The notes below the pieces were generated by a model. The model saw nothing but the letters and a program-made list of their open reading frames with translations, did no database searches and was not told the origin of the DNA. Position numbers and translations under genes: made by a program. Below are positions 23,701 to 36,599 of a stretch of DNA of 64,000 bases, in pieces. Each line of letters opens with the position of its first letter. Position 1 is the first letter of the stretch. This DNA is from Taeniopygia guttata (taxonomy: Eukaryota; Chordata; Aves; Passeriformes; Estrildidae). Location of the stretch: contig NC_133026.1 of NCBI RefSeq assembly GCF_048771995.1, positions 149,257,001 through 149,321,000 of the forward strand, read 5' to 3'.

Positions 23701-25777
23701 TGCCCCTTGCTAGGCTGAGAAAGGCCCACCAGCTGCAGGAAAAGGGACAAAAAGGGGGTAGAAAGGAGAGGGGAGACAGCCCCACTCTGAATTTCAACAT
23801 CTATTCTGATTCACAGCACTCGAAATTTCAACATTCTCCATTCTGATTCTCTTAAACAGAGACCAGGATACATCCCTGCTATTGGCAATTGTTCAGCAAA
23901 TTCCAGGTGGGGTTTTAAAAGGGAATTTAAAAATCCCAGCAGCTCTAATTCCAAAGTTCTGGCAGAACTCGGAGGAGCTGGTGGGCAAAGAGCATAAGGT
24001 CAACCCCTTTGTTTGGAGTCTCTCTGATGGTGTGGGCTGCCTGCTGTGGAAAACAGGACAGCAGCAGGGAAAGTTGGGAGGGAAGGAGGGGAGGGAAGGG
24101 GAGGACAAGGTAGGGGGTGCAAGGGGAGCTGAATTTTCATGTCTGGCTCAGGAAAGAGAGTCCTGAGGAGAGGGGAGAGAGAGGGGGAGGCTGCCAAGGG
24201 GAAGGGAACAGCCCAAAGTGAGGTGGGGGTAGAAAATCAGCCAGTTCCTACTGTGGGATCCCTCAGACATCTGGGCAGGAGCCTTTCCCTGGGACGGCAC
24301 AACTGCAGCGATGGATTGGAGCAAAGGACAGGGCAGCCCTGAGCGGCCAAAGCAGAAGTCAAAGGGAGAGCAAGAGCTGAGTAAATGCACTGAAAACGCA
24401 TCCTTGGGCCACCCCAAGCTGGGCAGAGCTCAGAGACCTTCTGAGCAAGAGCTGGGGTGATGGTACCAGGCAGCACCATGCGGGTTTTTCCCCTGTGAGT
24501 TCATCTAAACTGTTCTTAAATCCATGCAAGCACCAGCAGCATCCTCCAGCAAAGAGCTTCCACAGCTTAGCATGAAAGGGTCTCTCCTGGTGTTTGTGGT
24601 GGGCTCCTTGTTTTAGAAGGGAGTTTAAAATATTATTACCTTATTCAGCATCTTTTGGTCCCTCATGTTTTCCCTCAGTCATCAATCATTTTTCCAAGCC
24701 ATCCTTTAACACACCATAAGGGCCTTCCTTACACTGCAGGACACCTCACGACAGCTGAAGCATCAGTGATGTTTGTTGTGGCCATGAGGTTTTTGTGGTG
24801 CCCATGGGGTGAGAAAACTGGCAGAGACCTTCCTTGGGTGCTGAATCCTGCACAATGCCAATTCCTCCATGGGAATCAGCATGGGAAAACTGCAGAGAGG
24901 GAGTTGGGTAGATGGGATGTGGTCAGAGAAGTTATGGAATGAAACAACACTGGTCCCAAGATCATATTAATGCTCCTTCTGTACCAGCTCTGCCTTCAAG
25001 CACTAATTCCCACAATTTTCCCAGTGTGTGTGGACATGGCTTTGCGTAAAAATCCATGATTTTAGGAAAAAGGGGGCCAATGGTTGTCCAGGTCTCTCAG
25101 GAAACTGCCAATTTGTGACTTTACATTTGGCTTAAGTCGCTGCCTGCCAAGCCAAAGGCACAGCATTTTCTCCATGGATGTGAGCACAGATGGGATCACC
25201 TTTCCCTCTGCCTCTTCTTTTGGAGAATTTGTGGTTTTCTGCTGGATCAGTGAGTGGAGTAGTCATTGTGTGTGACCACACTTGCCAGAGCTGACACGTG
25301 GGAGGCTGTGTGAACACATTGCCAGGGATGCCGGAGGAAGTGGGACCGTCCCTTTTGGTGGCAACACAATTCAGTCTTTGATTTTCTTAATCTGGCAGCA
25401 ACTGCACCTTTCGAAGGGGTAGAGGATGATATTGCAAACCCAGACCTGTTTGATCAGTGAAATCCCCTGGATTTGTCTCTCTTGATTGACCCAGGGTATG
25501 ATCAAAGCTTTCCTTTCAGATGTGAGCATTTAAAATACCTTTCTGATTGTACCTCTCCGACGTGGGCTCCTTATTATCTAATAAAAGCTGACATGCAACA
25601 GCCACTTCTCTGCATGAGACTCTCCTCCAGCTTCCTGTGTTTCTCAAGAGTTACCTGAATTAGCCCAAGAACTCAGCAGCTGCTGGGGAGAGAAATGGGA
25701 TGAAACAATCTCAGTTTTACCAGTTTCAGGTGGATTTCCTGAGAAGCTGAGTCTGAAAATGTTGGTTAAATGCTCAA
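20706..25777. other. Long unique stretch
   Basis: No gene or transposon body is recognised in about 5 kb. Locally GC-rich, C/T- or G/A-rich parts occur at 23200-23560 and 24060-24240 (GGGAGGGAAGGAGGGGAGGG). Two identical AP-1-containing 11-mers lie at 23446 and 23580. A GATCAAAG TCF/LEF-type site is seen near 25501. Open frames are short and anonymous. Confidence 0.45.
23446..23590. promoter_or_regulatory. Pair of AP-1/NF-E2-type sites
   Basis: The 11-mer GGTGAGTCAGT occurs at 23446 and again at 23580, each containing the AP-1 consensus TGAGTCA, in the same orientation 134 bp apart. The first also reads as a splice donor (GGCAG|GTGAGT). Either use is unproven. Confidence 0.3.
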
Positions 25778-25905
25778 GGCTGGTGGATGGGGCCTTAAGA
25801 AACTTGGTATAGTGGAAGGTGTCCCTGCTTATGGCAGGGGTGGAACTGGATGGGTTTTAAGGTTCCTTCCAACCCAAACCACTGCCTGATTTTATGATAT
25901 TGATA
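25778..25905 (+). mobile_element. CR1 3' end, plus orientation
   Basis: GGTGGATGGGGCCTTAAGAA, ATAGTGGAAGGTGTCCCTGC, TGGCAGGGGTGGAACTGGAT, GGTTCCTTCCAACCCAAACC and a degenerate TTTTATGATATT tail mark a 5'-truncated copy of about 128 bp. Confidence 0.93.
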
Positions 25906-27979
25906 GGAAGAAGAAAATATGGATAGAGAAGAGAGAAGTGGACCTGCTATACCAGCACAGACTACCCAGAACAGTGACCTCTCAGAGGAGTAGCTCAGAG
26001 GAAAAAGGGGACAATAAAATCATTTTGCTTTTGCTGGAAGTTAAGAAGTCTTCAACTCTTTTTCAGGAGGAAAATTGCACTTCAACATTTCCTAGCGCTG
26101 AAAAGAGTATTTTTTTATTACAGCATATTTTTTGTTAATTGTGCATTGAGTCACTTTTTATTCCAGAGAAAAGAAATTAAGACACGATTGATAGTCTGCT
26201 TGCTTTAGTAACTTCTGTAACTGCTAAATTGCCCAGAGCAAGAGGAAGGTGCTGATGGAACATTGTCTTTCTATATTCCTGGAGAACAGGTGGGTTTTCT
26301 TCATCCTCTATAAAATAATTCTAACATCTAACCTCACTTGTTGATGACAAAAGACTGGTTGAATTATGCTGAATACATCCCTGGGGCACCCAGTGGTTAC
26401 CAGTGACACCATGACAAAGGCAGAATCAGAATCTGAGTGGCACATCTCAGGGGTGGACCTGCATTGATTTCTTTACAGTTTGTTCCCTCAATTAATTGTC
26501 TCTTTTCAGACCTACTGTGTGTATTTTTCTTCTACTCTTTCACCTCAGATACGCCCACCTGAATTGCTTTCTTTGTTATTTTGCTGCAAGTTTCTCTGTT
26601 TTACTAAAATGTGGCCATAAATGTGCTGTGGAATTGGTTATTTTTGTTGGATGTAGGATTGGGTGAATGCACCCTGCACCAAAGCTACTCCAAGGGTCAC
26701 AGCCAGGTTTTCAGGCCAACTCTTCCAGGACATAAAAACTGTTAAACTTCCAGAATGTTTGTTGCTGTTTTCCTAATTTATATTATTGAACAAAATATGA
26801 TTAATTGCATTATGCCTTGTGCCACTTGAAAATACTCAGAGATAATTCCTTCCCGAGAGAACTGCCATCTGAGGAGACAAAATGAACACACACAGAGGCA
26901 AGGGTGGGGAGCTTATTATCCCTTTAGTGATGAGGATTTGAGGGATTTTTTTGGTGGAAAAGCTCAGCATCTTTCAGGAGTGACTCAGCCCAGCTTAAAT
27001 CTGAGTCATTTCTCATGTCCACGTCTCTCTATGGAACACAGAAGAAAGGACAGTGTGGTTCCTCACATGGACATCTCCAGATGGATCTTTAAAGGTTTTA
27101 TCCTTAATATTTTTGTGCAACTCAGGCGAAAATAGGTCTTAAGTTTTCTGCAGGTATCTCCACCTGTCTTTGAGCACTTGAACACCATCCAATCTCTCTC
27201 CTGAGCCACCTACTCACTCCTGAGAGGAGCAGGGAGACACCTCAAAATCTGGTAGCAAGAGAATGAGGGTTGGAAGCCAATGTGTAACTCTGGTTTTGTG
27301 CAATTTACCACACTGAACAGTTAAAAATTTTAAACATTATTCATTTTATTTTTTTCCCTCCTCTGGCTAGAATCATCATTTGTGTGCATTCATCCACATA
27401 ACACCCTTAACAGAGCAGCTGAGCTTTTTATAGAGATCAATAAAACTTAAAAGGTGGAACAACTCTGAATTTTTCAAGACCTTTATAAAATGTTTGCCTG
27501 GAGCTGGGGTTGCTGACCCCTTTGGGGTGATGGTTAGGAGAACAAAAACCCAGGCAAAGATAAAGGGCAAGTGAGTATGCGACAGAAAAGGGGATTTTGG
27601 AATTTCTAATGCAAAAATATGCTACATATGTTCAAGTCATATTCAAGGGTCACATTCAACATTTGTCACATACACATGTTCAAGGTCAGAGCTACAAGTT
27701 GCATAAACACAGGAGTAAGTCAGGCTGGTAATGAGCAAGGGCATAAATTGATGTATTTTTGTCCAGGGAAGAGAATGAAAGGATTGGGAGATATTTGGCA
27801 AAGCAGCTGAGGGGTGGATCCAGAATTGTATAATAAAGAGTGTGCATGTGTTGATAATGAGGCTTCATCTGATGTACAGGGATCCACTTCTTCCAGGCAC
27901 TGATTTCATGAGGGGAGAAAGGTTCCTGGGAGCCTTGATGTGTTCAGCAAAATCAGGACCCAAACATGGTTTTCAACCA
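25906..27979. other. AT-rich unique stretch
   Basis: No gene, RNA or recognisable transposon is seen. Open frames are short. Confidence 0.5.
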
Positions 27980-28110
27980 GAGAATCCCAGAATGGTTTTT
28001 GTTGGACAGGACCTTCAAGATTATCCAGTTCCACCTCCCTGCTATGGGCAGGGGACACCTTCCACCAGACTTGGTTGCTCGATGTCCCATCCAACCTCAA
28101 ACCGCAGTTT
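27980..28110 (-). mobile_element. CR1 3' end, minus orientation, diverged
   Basis: AGAGAATCCCAGAATGGTTT, GACAGGACCTTCAAGATTAT, CTGCTATGGGCAGGGGACAC and CTTCCACCAGACTTGGTTGC are the reversed CR1 3' UTR. The copy decays into unique sequence after about 130 bp. Confidence 0.88.
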
Positions 28111-30719
28111 CGTGTCCCTGTACCAGTCCAGTGAGGACTGTGGCTGCCCCTTGGCTCACCAGCTTTCTGCTGAGCTATTTCCAGCTGTATTTTGGGAGCC
28201 ATTTCCCTTTTATTAATTTCCCTTGGTGGCAGATGCGTGGTCAGATAACTCCTGTACCTACTTCCGTGGAGTAGCTCTGAAATTCCACATCTGCCTGTGG
28301 CCAGAAGGTGCTGTGTGAAAATTAGAGCTTTGATTAGCTAAATGACATTTGGTACCATAATGGTGAAGTCAGATCTGAGTCAGGGTCCATAAGCCTGCCC
28401 AGAAAATCATATTGACCTTGGTACAAAAGTCACATCCATCCATCCTCTCCACATTTTTATGCAGAGGACTTTGGGAGTGCACACCCAGAGCTCCTGGAGA
28501 TGAGGAGAAACACAGGTCCTGCCTGCAGACACCCAGACCATGAGTCCTTCCACATTATTACAGGGAAGGTAGTGAAGATAATAGACTTTCCAGAGGGGCA
28601 GATGGCAGGAATGAGGCAGCCAGAGCAGGCAGCTTGATGTTGTGCAGGAAAGCAAGTTTGATTAGACAACTTCAACTCATCATTCAGTTCCAGTTCTCAG
28701 CAGCACAGGCACTGTTCCTTGCCAGATTAAAAATTCATATGTGTATGGGAAGGAAACGAGAATGAGCTGCAGGACCTCCAGCAAAGCTGAGAGGAATCTC
28801 AGGCAGTGGTTCAGACTCTTATTTTTGGCTGAAATCTTTTTGCTTCCACAGTGCAGAGCAGAGCTCTTTGGAGTGGAGCTCAGCCTGCTTGGGGCATGGT
28901 CTGAGAAGGAAATTCAAATCACACTTTTCTGAGAAATATAGGTCTGGGTCAGAATTGCAAATGCCCAGTCTAGAGTTCAATTTTTCTCAAATCTCAGAGC
29001 GCCTGAATTTGAGATTCTTGCTTTCATCTCTTTTAGAGAAACCATGTAAGGCTGAAGATTCTGCTCCCTTCTGAATTGATGAATGTTTGGAAATCCTTCA
29101 TTTTTTAGGGTTTTGCAAAAAAATGTTGTCCTACCAAAATATTTGATCATAATTTTTACACAATTGACAATGTACAATAATTTTAATGCTTCAGTTTGAT
29201 TTTTTTATTACTTTTGCCCTTATTGGCAAAAGTAATAGTTCCAAATCTGCTTTGAAACAGGTTAAACATGGTGGATTTTGAAAGGAAATGAGGCAAATCT
29301 ATGTTCTCATAATCCCCTAAGAGATTTCTCTATCTGAAACACTTCTGAGACCACTTTTCTTGCATTTGTTGCTCTTCCATTCTTCCTTCCAAACAGTGAA
29401 CTGAACAAGGTAGGTCAGCAAAAACACATCCTCCAAAGAGCTGATGACCAGGGCATGTTCTTATTATAATTCTGGAAGGATTTTTTGTTGTTGTTTGATC
29501 ATTTTTAAGTTGACCTAGATAACACATCATCTTCTTAGATAACAAATGTCACAGTTACCTGGACACTTACAGAGAAATATAATTACATATTCATACACCA
29601 GATGTAGCCTGCCCACAGAGACTTGCACCAGCATTTGGTCTAATGAAGGAGCAGCTGGATTGAAGGAAGATGTACTATGGAACTGAAGAAATGCATAAAT
29701 TATGAAGCTTTTTCATCAGCTGAAGTCCTGCTGACATCCCACATTCACATTTCACTTGGAGCCTGAAAGATGGTTCTTCTCCAACTTCACCGAAGGCAAT
29801 ATCTGATTTTCTCCAGCTCTGTTATTCCTTTCCTGCCTGCCTCTAGCCAGTCCCACAAGGGTGTTTTTAGAGAATAACACTTCATTCTGATTCATAGCCC
29901 CCCAAAGTTACAAGGCAAGATGGAAAAAAATTGTAATTTTTAATACTACTCTTCGACTTCTTTCCTCTGACACTTATTCTTTGCAATTGTATTTTAAAAT
30001 ACAACTATTGGTTCTGATTAACATCTTCAGGACTATCCCAAAGCTCTCTAGACTCTGATTTGTGTCCAGAATTCCAGATGAAATGCTCTTTGTAGCATTT
30101 CTTAGGCAGTGACTTGCCCAGGGATAGTTCAGATCATTGCTTGCTTATGTTGTGTTCTACAGGTAACAAAATAAAACACTCAGCAGCTTCCCTCAGATCC
30201 TACTGGCAGTGCAAGCTCCTGCTGTGTCCCTCAGGGCAAATTGTGCTTTCCCAAGACCTTTAAAGCCTTCTCTTGAATATTTTGATGAGAAAAATAAGGC
30301 AAAAGGTGAGCAGGCTGCCTGTTGCACAAACAAGGGGGATGATTGTGTCCCTCTGGCCAAGGTAAACTTTTCAGATATGAGTGGCCTTGAGCTGTCCTGG
30401 TGTGTTGTGCCCATGAGCAGTGGGGAATGGTTTGAGCTGGGTCTGTCTCTGTAGTTTTTACAGTCCCATCATTATGGGACCCGAGTAACCATCCCATAAA
30501 TCAATAGCAAAAGTCTGGTCCTTGTGACCCAGACATGGTTGGAGACACTTCCCTGAAACAATTCCCTGATGTTCCAGGAAATCCTGCAGGCAGTGGAGCA
30601 ACGAACAGTTCTGCATCCCTAAGTGATATTTTTTTCTTGAGTGTGTTGGAACCTCTGGGTTACCAAAGCAGAAGATCAGATTCAGTGCTTCCATTTCCCT
30701 TTTAGTTTGTTTGGCTGAT

Positions 30720-30777
30720 TTTTTGTTGTTGTTGTTGTTTGTTTGTTGTTGGGTTTTTTTTTTTTTTGTTATTTTTG
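30720..30777. repeat. (GTT)n / poly(T) low-complexity tract
   Basis: TTTTTTGTTGTTGTTGTTG passes into GTTTGTTTGTTGTTGGG and a run of about 14 T residues. Confidence 0.92.
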
Positions 30778-32400
30778 TGGGTTTTTAAGGCTTCTACAGT
30801 ATGCTGCAGAAAAAAATATTTGAATATTGACCTTATCCTCACTACAAAGACTATAAAATTCCTTGGCTTAATTGGCATCTAGCACAATTTCTGGTAAACC
30901 ATGATGTGTCCTTTCCCTCGAAAAGAAAAAAAAATCTATCAGAGTTGTTAGTGCTGTTTTATACAACCCTAAGGATCAGCTGGGAAAGGTTGCCACGGAC
31001 TCAAGTGCTAATGACTGGATCATCTGCTGCTCTGAAGGAAAAGTGGGTTGATTTTCTTTTAAGGAAGAACAACCCTCTAGGCTGCCAGACATTGAATCGA
31101 TCTGTTCTGGTCTGGGAAATTGCCTGTTTTCCCTCCTGATGATGAAACCCTCACAGCAGCTCTTCCATTTCAATTAATTCTGATATAAAATGCTGACTCT
31201 CTGAATGGATAAGGTTGACACTCCAATGGCCAGGATAGCAAAGGTGGAAGTTTCCCACTGGTTTTTAGCACGTGGGAACAGGTTTGAGCCTGTGTTTATC
31301 TCCATGGGAGTGTGTGCAGAAGTCTCTTCTTCAGATTCATCGACAGATAAAAAGTATTGTTCATCTGAGGATGAAAAGACCTAATTTTGTGCAAATATTC
31401 AGCTTGACTACTCAAAAAAAATATATATTTCTAGTATTTAATACTATATCATGTGGTATAATCTGTCTCTCTTCAGTAAGATCAATTCCTAAAGACTAGA
31501 TACCTAAATTATGAATGAATACATGTTTTTAGGTAGGGATAAAATATCTTTTAGCTTCTCCCAGCATCACTTTTCATGATTTCTGCTGGAAGTTTCTCAT
31601 CTACATGGAAGGACTTAACTCCCCTTTGTGTCTCTTTAAGTTTTTAGATTACTTTTGCTTTGCAGTTTTACAATTCACTCAGTCTTCAGTGAGTACCTTT
31701 ACACACTTTGAACTAAATAAATTAAACTTGTGTTGCTGTTTTGACTGGAAAAGGAGTGATTACTGATGGCAAAAATTGAGTTCAGTCTGTGGAAAATTTA
31801 GCAGTGCTTCCTCTCACATAAGCACCTCTGCAAGGCTTTAGGAAGTGTTTCGATTTAATCTCAACACCCTCTGGGGTTTTGCACCTGTCAGAAAGGTGTG
31901 AGGTTATGAAAGCAGGAAAAGATCCAGTACAGAAAGTTCATTTGTGCTTGCCCTTCCCAGCAGCATCTCTGACAGGGAGTGGGCCAAGCAGGAGAAACTT
32001 TTATTTTGTACAGGAATTAAATGGGTCATCAACCTGTCAATATGAATATTAATAAGAAAATTTCAGAAGTGAGTGTTTGGGGACATCAGGGAGAATAAAG
32101 CCACTCCATTTTCCAAATGGAGTAAGTATTGTTCACTTCTTAAAATATACTTTGATAAAACAATAATTGATTCTTGAAGTGCAGCTCCTCTATTCCAACC
32201 TGGACACAGGATTAGCTCAGAGATGAGTGCAGACAGATAAATCTCCCATGAGTGTTTGTGAACAAACAGCTCCTGATGGGTTGATCTCTCTGTGTCACCA
32301 ACAACCATCTGAAATAGTTCACCCACCTTCAGGTCCCTGGTCTGGCATCGTTCCCACTGACTGGAAAAAGAACCCACATAACCCACAAGTTTTAAAAGAG

Positions 32401-32423
32401 AAAAAAAAAAAAAAAAAAAAAAA
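32401..32423. repeat. Poly(A) tract
   Basis: A run of over 20 A residues just left of a CR1 copy. It is not part of the canonical CR1 3' end, which has no poly(A). Confidence 0.9.
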
Positions 32424-32569
32424 GGAAGATCCAAGCAAGTCCAGTCTTGTCAGTCTCACTTCTTTTTCTGGCAAGACCATGGAGCAAATCCTTCTAGAAA
32501 CTGTGCTTCAAGAAACAAGGAGGTGATTGGTGACAACAAAAGTGGTTTCACATGGCTTTGAGAGGAAGG

Positions 32570-32806
32570 GGGGAATGTTTAGGCTAGATAGTAGGAGAAA
32601 ATTTTTTACTCAGAGAAAATTTTTTACTGGCACACATTTCCCAGGGAAGCTGTGGATGCCCCATCCCTGGAAGTGTCCAAGGCCAGGTCGGATGGGGCTT
32701 GGAGCAACCTGGGATAGTGGAAGCTGTCACTCCTCATGGTAGGGGATCTGGAACTAAGTGGTCTTGAAGGCCCCTTCCAACCCAAATAATTCTGTGACTT
32801 GTGATT
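32570..32806 (+). mobile_element. CR1 3' end, plus orientation, with a small internal tandem duplication
   Basis: Canonical CR1 blocks run from TTTAGGCTAGATAGTAGGAG through CCCCATCCCTGGAAGTGTCC and TGGGGCTTGGAGCAACCTGG to CCTTCCAACCCAAATAATTC. Within it the phrase AGAAAATTTTTTACT occurs twice 18 bp apart, where CR1 normally has it once. Confidence 0.95.
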
Positions 32807-32818
32807 AAACCTCTTGGT

Positions 32819-32960
32819 AATTTTTTTTTTTTACAAAACTTTAAAAAAGATAAAACCACACCAAAAAAACCCACAGCAACAAAAAGAAAAATTAAAAATC
32901 CCAACCAAAACAAAACAAAATTAAACAAACAAGCAAGAAACCAAAAAAAAAAAAAAAATC
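32819..32960. repeat. A-rich low-complexity tract flanking the CR1 3' end
   Basis: T runs followed by irregular A-rich sequence with CCAAAACAAAACAAAA and AAACAAACAAGC units. It directly follows the end of the CR1 copy on its left and probably grew from that end. Confidence 0.85.
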
Positions 32961-35204
32961 CTAACCCAAACAACCAACTATCAGAATGCACACAGAAGAG
33001 AATAATAGCAAGCAGCTTCATTCTTTAGTCTGAAGAAGGATCAGGTCACATCCCCACCATCTCCCACGAGCTCAGAACATGCCCACAGATCTAAAGGTAA
33101 GGCTGGTGGCAATTGATGGCAACCTCAAGCAAAGCAGCTGAATTTCCTGGAGGTAGAGAACTCCATATTTTCCAATATTTTCTTGCCTGGCTCCTGCCCC
33201 TCACTGTTCCCCTGGTGCTGGTGGCCCCATGGAGGATCTCCAAGCTGTTTTTTCAGCCCAAGAAGCAGAATCAAGCAATGTTTAGTACAGAGATGATTGT
33301 CTTGGAGCTCATGGGACATGTCCAGCTCTCCCTTCTCATAGCACTGATGTTACTGCACATTTCACAATTTTGACTGTGGCACAAAGAGGGAAGGATCCGC
33401 AGTTTCTGATGGAACCTCCCTCTCATCAGATTACTCAGAAGCCTTCTCCTAGATTGAATATTGCCCTGCTGAAAAAAGTTTTTCATATATAGTGATTAAT
33501 TTTTATTGCAGCTTGAGTTTCTTTTCTCTTTCAGATCTCCTGGGAGGTTCCTGCTGCTCTCAGGCATTTTTGGTGGAAATATTGACTTCCAAGGAGCCTT
33601 GTCAGTGCTGAGGATGGACAGGAACAGAGAGAGACTGCAGGTGGGATTAGAAAAACATCTCAGCAGAGATGTACTCTGTGTAGGATGTAGGACTTTACTG
33701 AGTTCTGGAACATAAGGAGGAAAAAATATCCTCTTTCCTCTAGCCCAGAGATTCCCAAGCTGTGGGAGTTATGGCACACCTACCTCTCAGAACCTTCCCC
33801 AAGCAGCTGTCTACAGAAATTAGTCCCTGCAGAAAACTGCAAGGAGGAATATCTTGAGCATGGTGGCACCAGATTGTCTCATGACTTCCCTGCGCTCTGT
33901 CGTTGGTTTCTATCCATCTGTTGTTTCTTGTCCCATCTTTCATCTAAAGAAAAGGACTTTGCAACATGTCCAAGGGATTAGACCTTCCTGTAGGGAAGAG
34001 ATAAAAGCAAAGTGTAATGAGCAGTTGAAGATGTTGTCAGGCTGAAATGTTATCGGAAAAAGAACCAGGTTAATTCATCCTCTCCCCCATTGCTGCTACC
34101 AGGGCTTTGGCTCTTTCTCCACCAGCTAGTGGATCACGCTGGTGATTTTCTCTAATTTTGTTAAAATATTGAAAAATAGACCCTACCTCTAAAGCTTGTA
34201 TTTCCTGAGCTGCCTGATCAATGCTCCACGCTCTGTCCTCTGCTCTGGAATCTGTTGATGAGTGAGCAGCAGAGTGGGAAATTCCTGTATCAGGGTTTTT
34301 CTAATGCGTTCAGTCACTCTTGCCATCATGTTCCTAACACAACAAAGCATTCCTGTCTTTGGGAACACAAGCATTTGTGCATCTCTGCATAGGTGAAGAT
34401 TGACTGATGATATTAATAATGTCAAATTATACTCCTCTCTCCTGTAATACTCTCAGGTTATTTTACAGATAATAAGGATGAGACAGACAGGTGCAATGAG
34501 TCTTAGGATGTTTTAGTTTCATCTGATTCTTTGCTTCTACCGTATTTTATTGTTTCCAGGAGGAGATACTTGGGAAATGTAGACTTATGACACTAAATTA
34601 ATCTTGGTGGCAATTCCACAGAGAGTTCAGGAAATTGTTTTGACATGTTGAGAAGGAAAAAAGGTGACCTCCACACTTGTGTCTCCTGAGAAATTAAAAA
34701 AATAATCTGGTTATCATTTCAAGGCAACCAGCCCTCTGTGGTGTTGTCCTATATTTTTTCTGCTCCATGTTCAATCCCAGCCTTTGATCAACCACAACCC
34801 TGGATAATTTCCAGCTCAGGGCTGACAGGGGATGACATGGTGTTGGATCAGGGACTACAAAGCCCTCATGGGACTTTGGACTATGGATTATATGGACACA
34901 TCAGTGTCATGTCCATGTAGTCCATTAATCAGCTCCTGCTTTTGGCTCTTCTCTAGAGGAGCCTGACGCCTGAATTTCTGTTTGACAGCCATAGGAGAAA
35001 AAACAAGAACTGACAGAAACTTATCAATAACTTTCTAAGGAACTAGTTTCTCAGAAACTTGACTTCTGCTCCCCCAAAAGACCAAGTACAGCGATAGGAC
35101 TGAATAAGGAAAAAAATTATATTTCTCTTGCTGTCCCTACCAGAAATATGGAAAAGTAGGAAATCTGTAGCTTTTAAAGCTGTCCTGGAAAGAACTTTCT
35201 GTAG
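32961..35204. other. Unique stretch
   Basis: No gene or transposon is recognised. Open frames are short and anonymous. Confidence 0.5.
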
Positions 35205-35430
35205 TAGAATCACTGAGAATATTTTGGGTTGGAAGGGACCTTAAAGCTCATCTCGTACCAAACCCCTGCCATGGGCAGGGACACCTTCCCCTATCCCAGG
35301 TTGCTCCAAGCCCCACCCAACCTGTTCTTGAACACTTCCAGGGATGGGAAAGCCACAGCATCTCTGGACAATCTGTGCCAGGGCTTCCCCACTCTCACAG
35401 AAAAGAATTTTTTCCTAATATCTCACGTTC
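35205..35430 (-). mobile_element. CR1 3' end, minus orientation
   Basis: TAGAATCACTGAGAATATTT, TGGGTTGGAAGGGACCTTAA, GCCATGGGCAGGGACACCTT, CTTGAACACTTCCAGGGATG and AGAAAAGAATTTTTTCCTAA appear in reversed CR1 order. The last block gives a pyrimidine-rich stretch that ends in a usable AG on the + strand. Confidence 0.95.
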
Positions 35431-35433
35431 CAG

Positions 35434-35560
35434 CTGTGTAGACCCGGCAGAACTACAGGCTGTATCCAACGTGCTGTGGCTCTATGGGAAAACATTTTGC
35501 CACCAGAAATGGCAAGAAATTGAGCTCAGCCTCTTCAACAGCCTCTGCTTCTCATATCAG
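35434..35560 (+). other. Candidate exon with a CR1-derived splice acceptor
   Basis: A pyrimidine-rich run from the antisense CR1 (TTTTTTCCTAATATCTCACG) ends in TTCCAG. After 127 bases comes a fair donor, TATCAG|GTAAAAAG. One frame is open across the whole interval, giving 42 codons that begin 'VDPAELQAV' and include 'WLYGKTFCHQKW'. I do not recognise the protein. Without transcript data this is only a structural possibility. Confidence 0.15.
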
Positions 35561-35971
35561 GTAAAAAGGAGAAGCTTTGCAATCCTTTCCATTTGTAACG
35601 TGAAAGACACAGGGAATACGGGTCAGGATTTTGTGCGTATTTAAAAATATCTCTTCGGGTTTTTGAATGAGCAAAACCAGTTTGTTTTCTTTAAGGGTAG
35701 TGAAAGGGAATGGGAGCTAAACAGTAACCTGATTTTCTGTGTTCCTACTTATATCCTGAAGCCTTGGTTTTCAAAGGCACTCAGGTCCAGGAATAGCATC
35801 GTGCAGGGGGAAGTAAGGCACTGGGACATTGCAGTGAGAGCACTGGCTGTTCCTACAGAAAATGTTGTTGATTTTGGTGCAGAAATCAGAAGTGAACAAA
35901 GACAAGAAATTCATCAGAGAAGAATGCAAGCAATCTCCATCTTTCTTTCCTCTAGCTCAATAAGAAAGCTG

Positions 35972-35988
35972 AAAAAAAAAAAAAAAAA
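35972..35988. repeat. Poly(A) tract
   Basis: A pure A run in unique sequence. Confidence 0.9.
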
Positions 35989-36599
35989 CTTGGATGAGTT
36001 AAATATTTAAATGTGAATTGCCCCCTCCTACTCCACCCCGGAATTTCCAGAGTACGTAGCTGTGGAGGTTTTACTTTTGCTACCTGTCCAGCTAATTAAT
36101 ACCTGCCAGTTTACTTTTCCCACTCTTACTATTTTTGGACTGCTATTTTATTGGGAAAAAATAAAAAAGAGAGAGAGAAAAGAGAAAGAGAGAGAGGAGG
36201 CTCAAAGAGAAAAAAAATTGGATTTCATCTCCTCTGATGAAAAGAATATATGTCTGATGTTAATTCACATATTGAATCTCTTTCAAACTTCCCCACATTT
36301 TTTTCTGCTCATTTAAAGATTTTTATGCTTTTTAAGCCATGTAATGCGCAATGAGGATTCCATTCATTTTCTCCATAGCAACATGTTTGCATTGGTTCCC
36401 TTTCCTTCCCTTTTCATCCTAGGTGCTCCTGTCACTGAAGGAAGCCTGTCAGTGACCAGATTGATGAAGTGCCTTTGTAGGCATTGTTAAATCCAGGGAT
36501 GCAGCTATTAACTAATGTTTACAGAAATTGCAGATGCAAACAGGTCCTTGGGACAAAGTGACAAAGCAAATTCCTAAAAAAAAATAGTGACAAAGGTAG

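Larger units (their letters stand above)
28111..32569. other. Long unique stretch
   Basis: No gene or retroelement body is recognised in about 4.4 kb. It contains a T/GTT-rich tract near 30720 and a poly(A) near 32401. The open frame at 30209-30454 has no known relatives. Confidence 0.45.
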
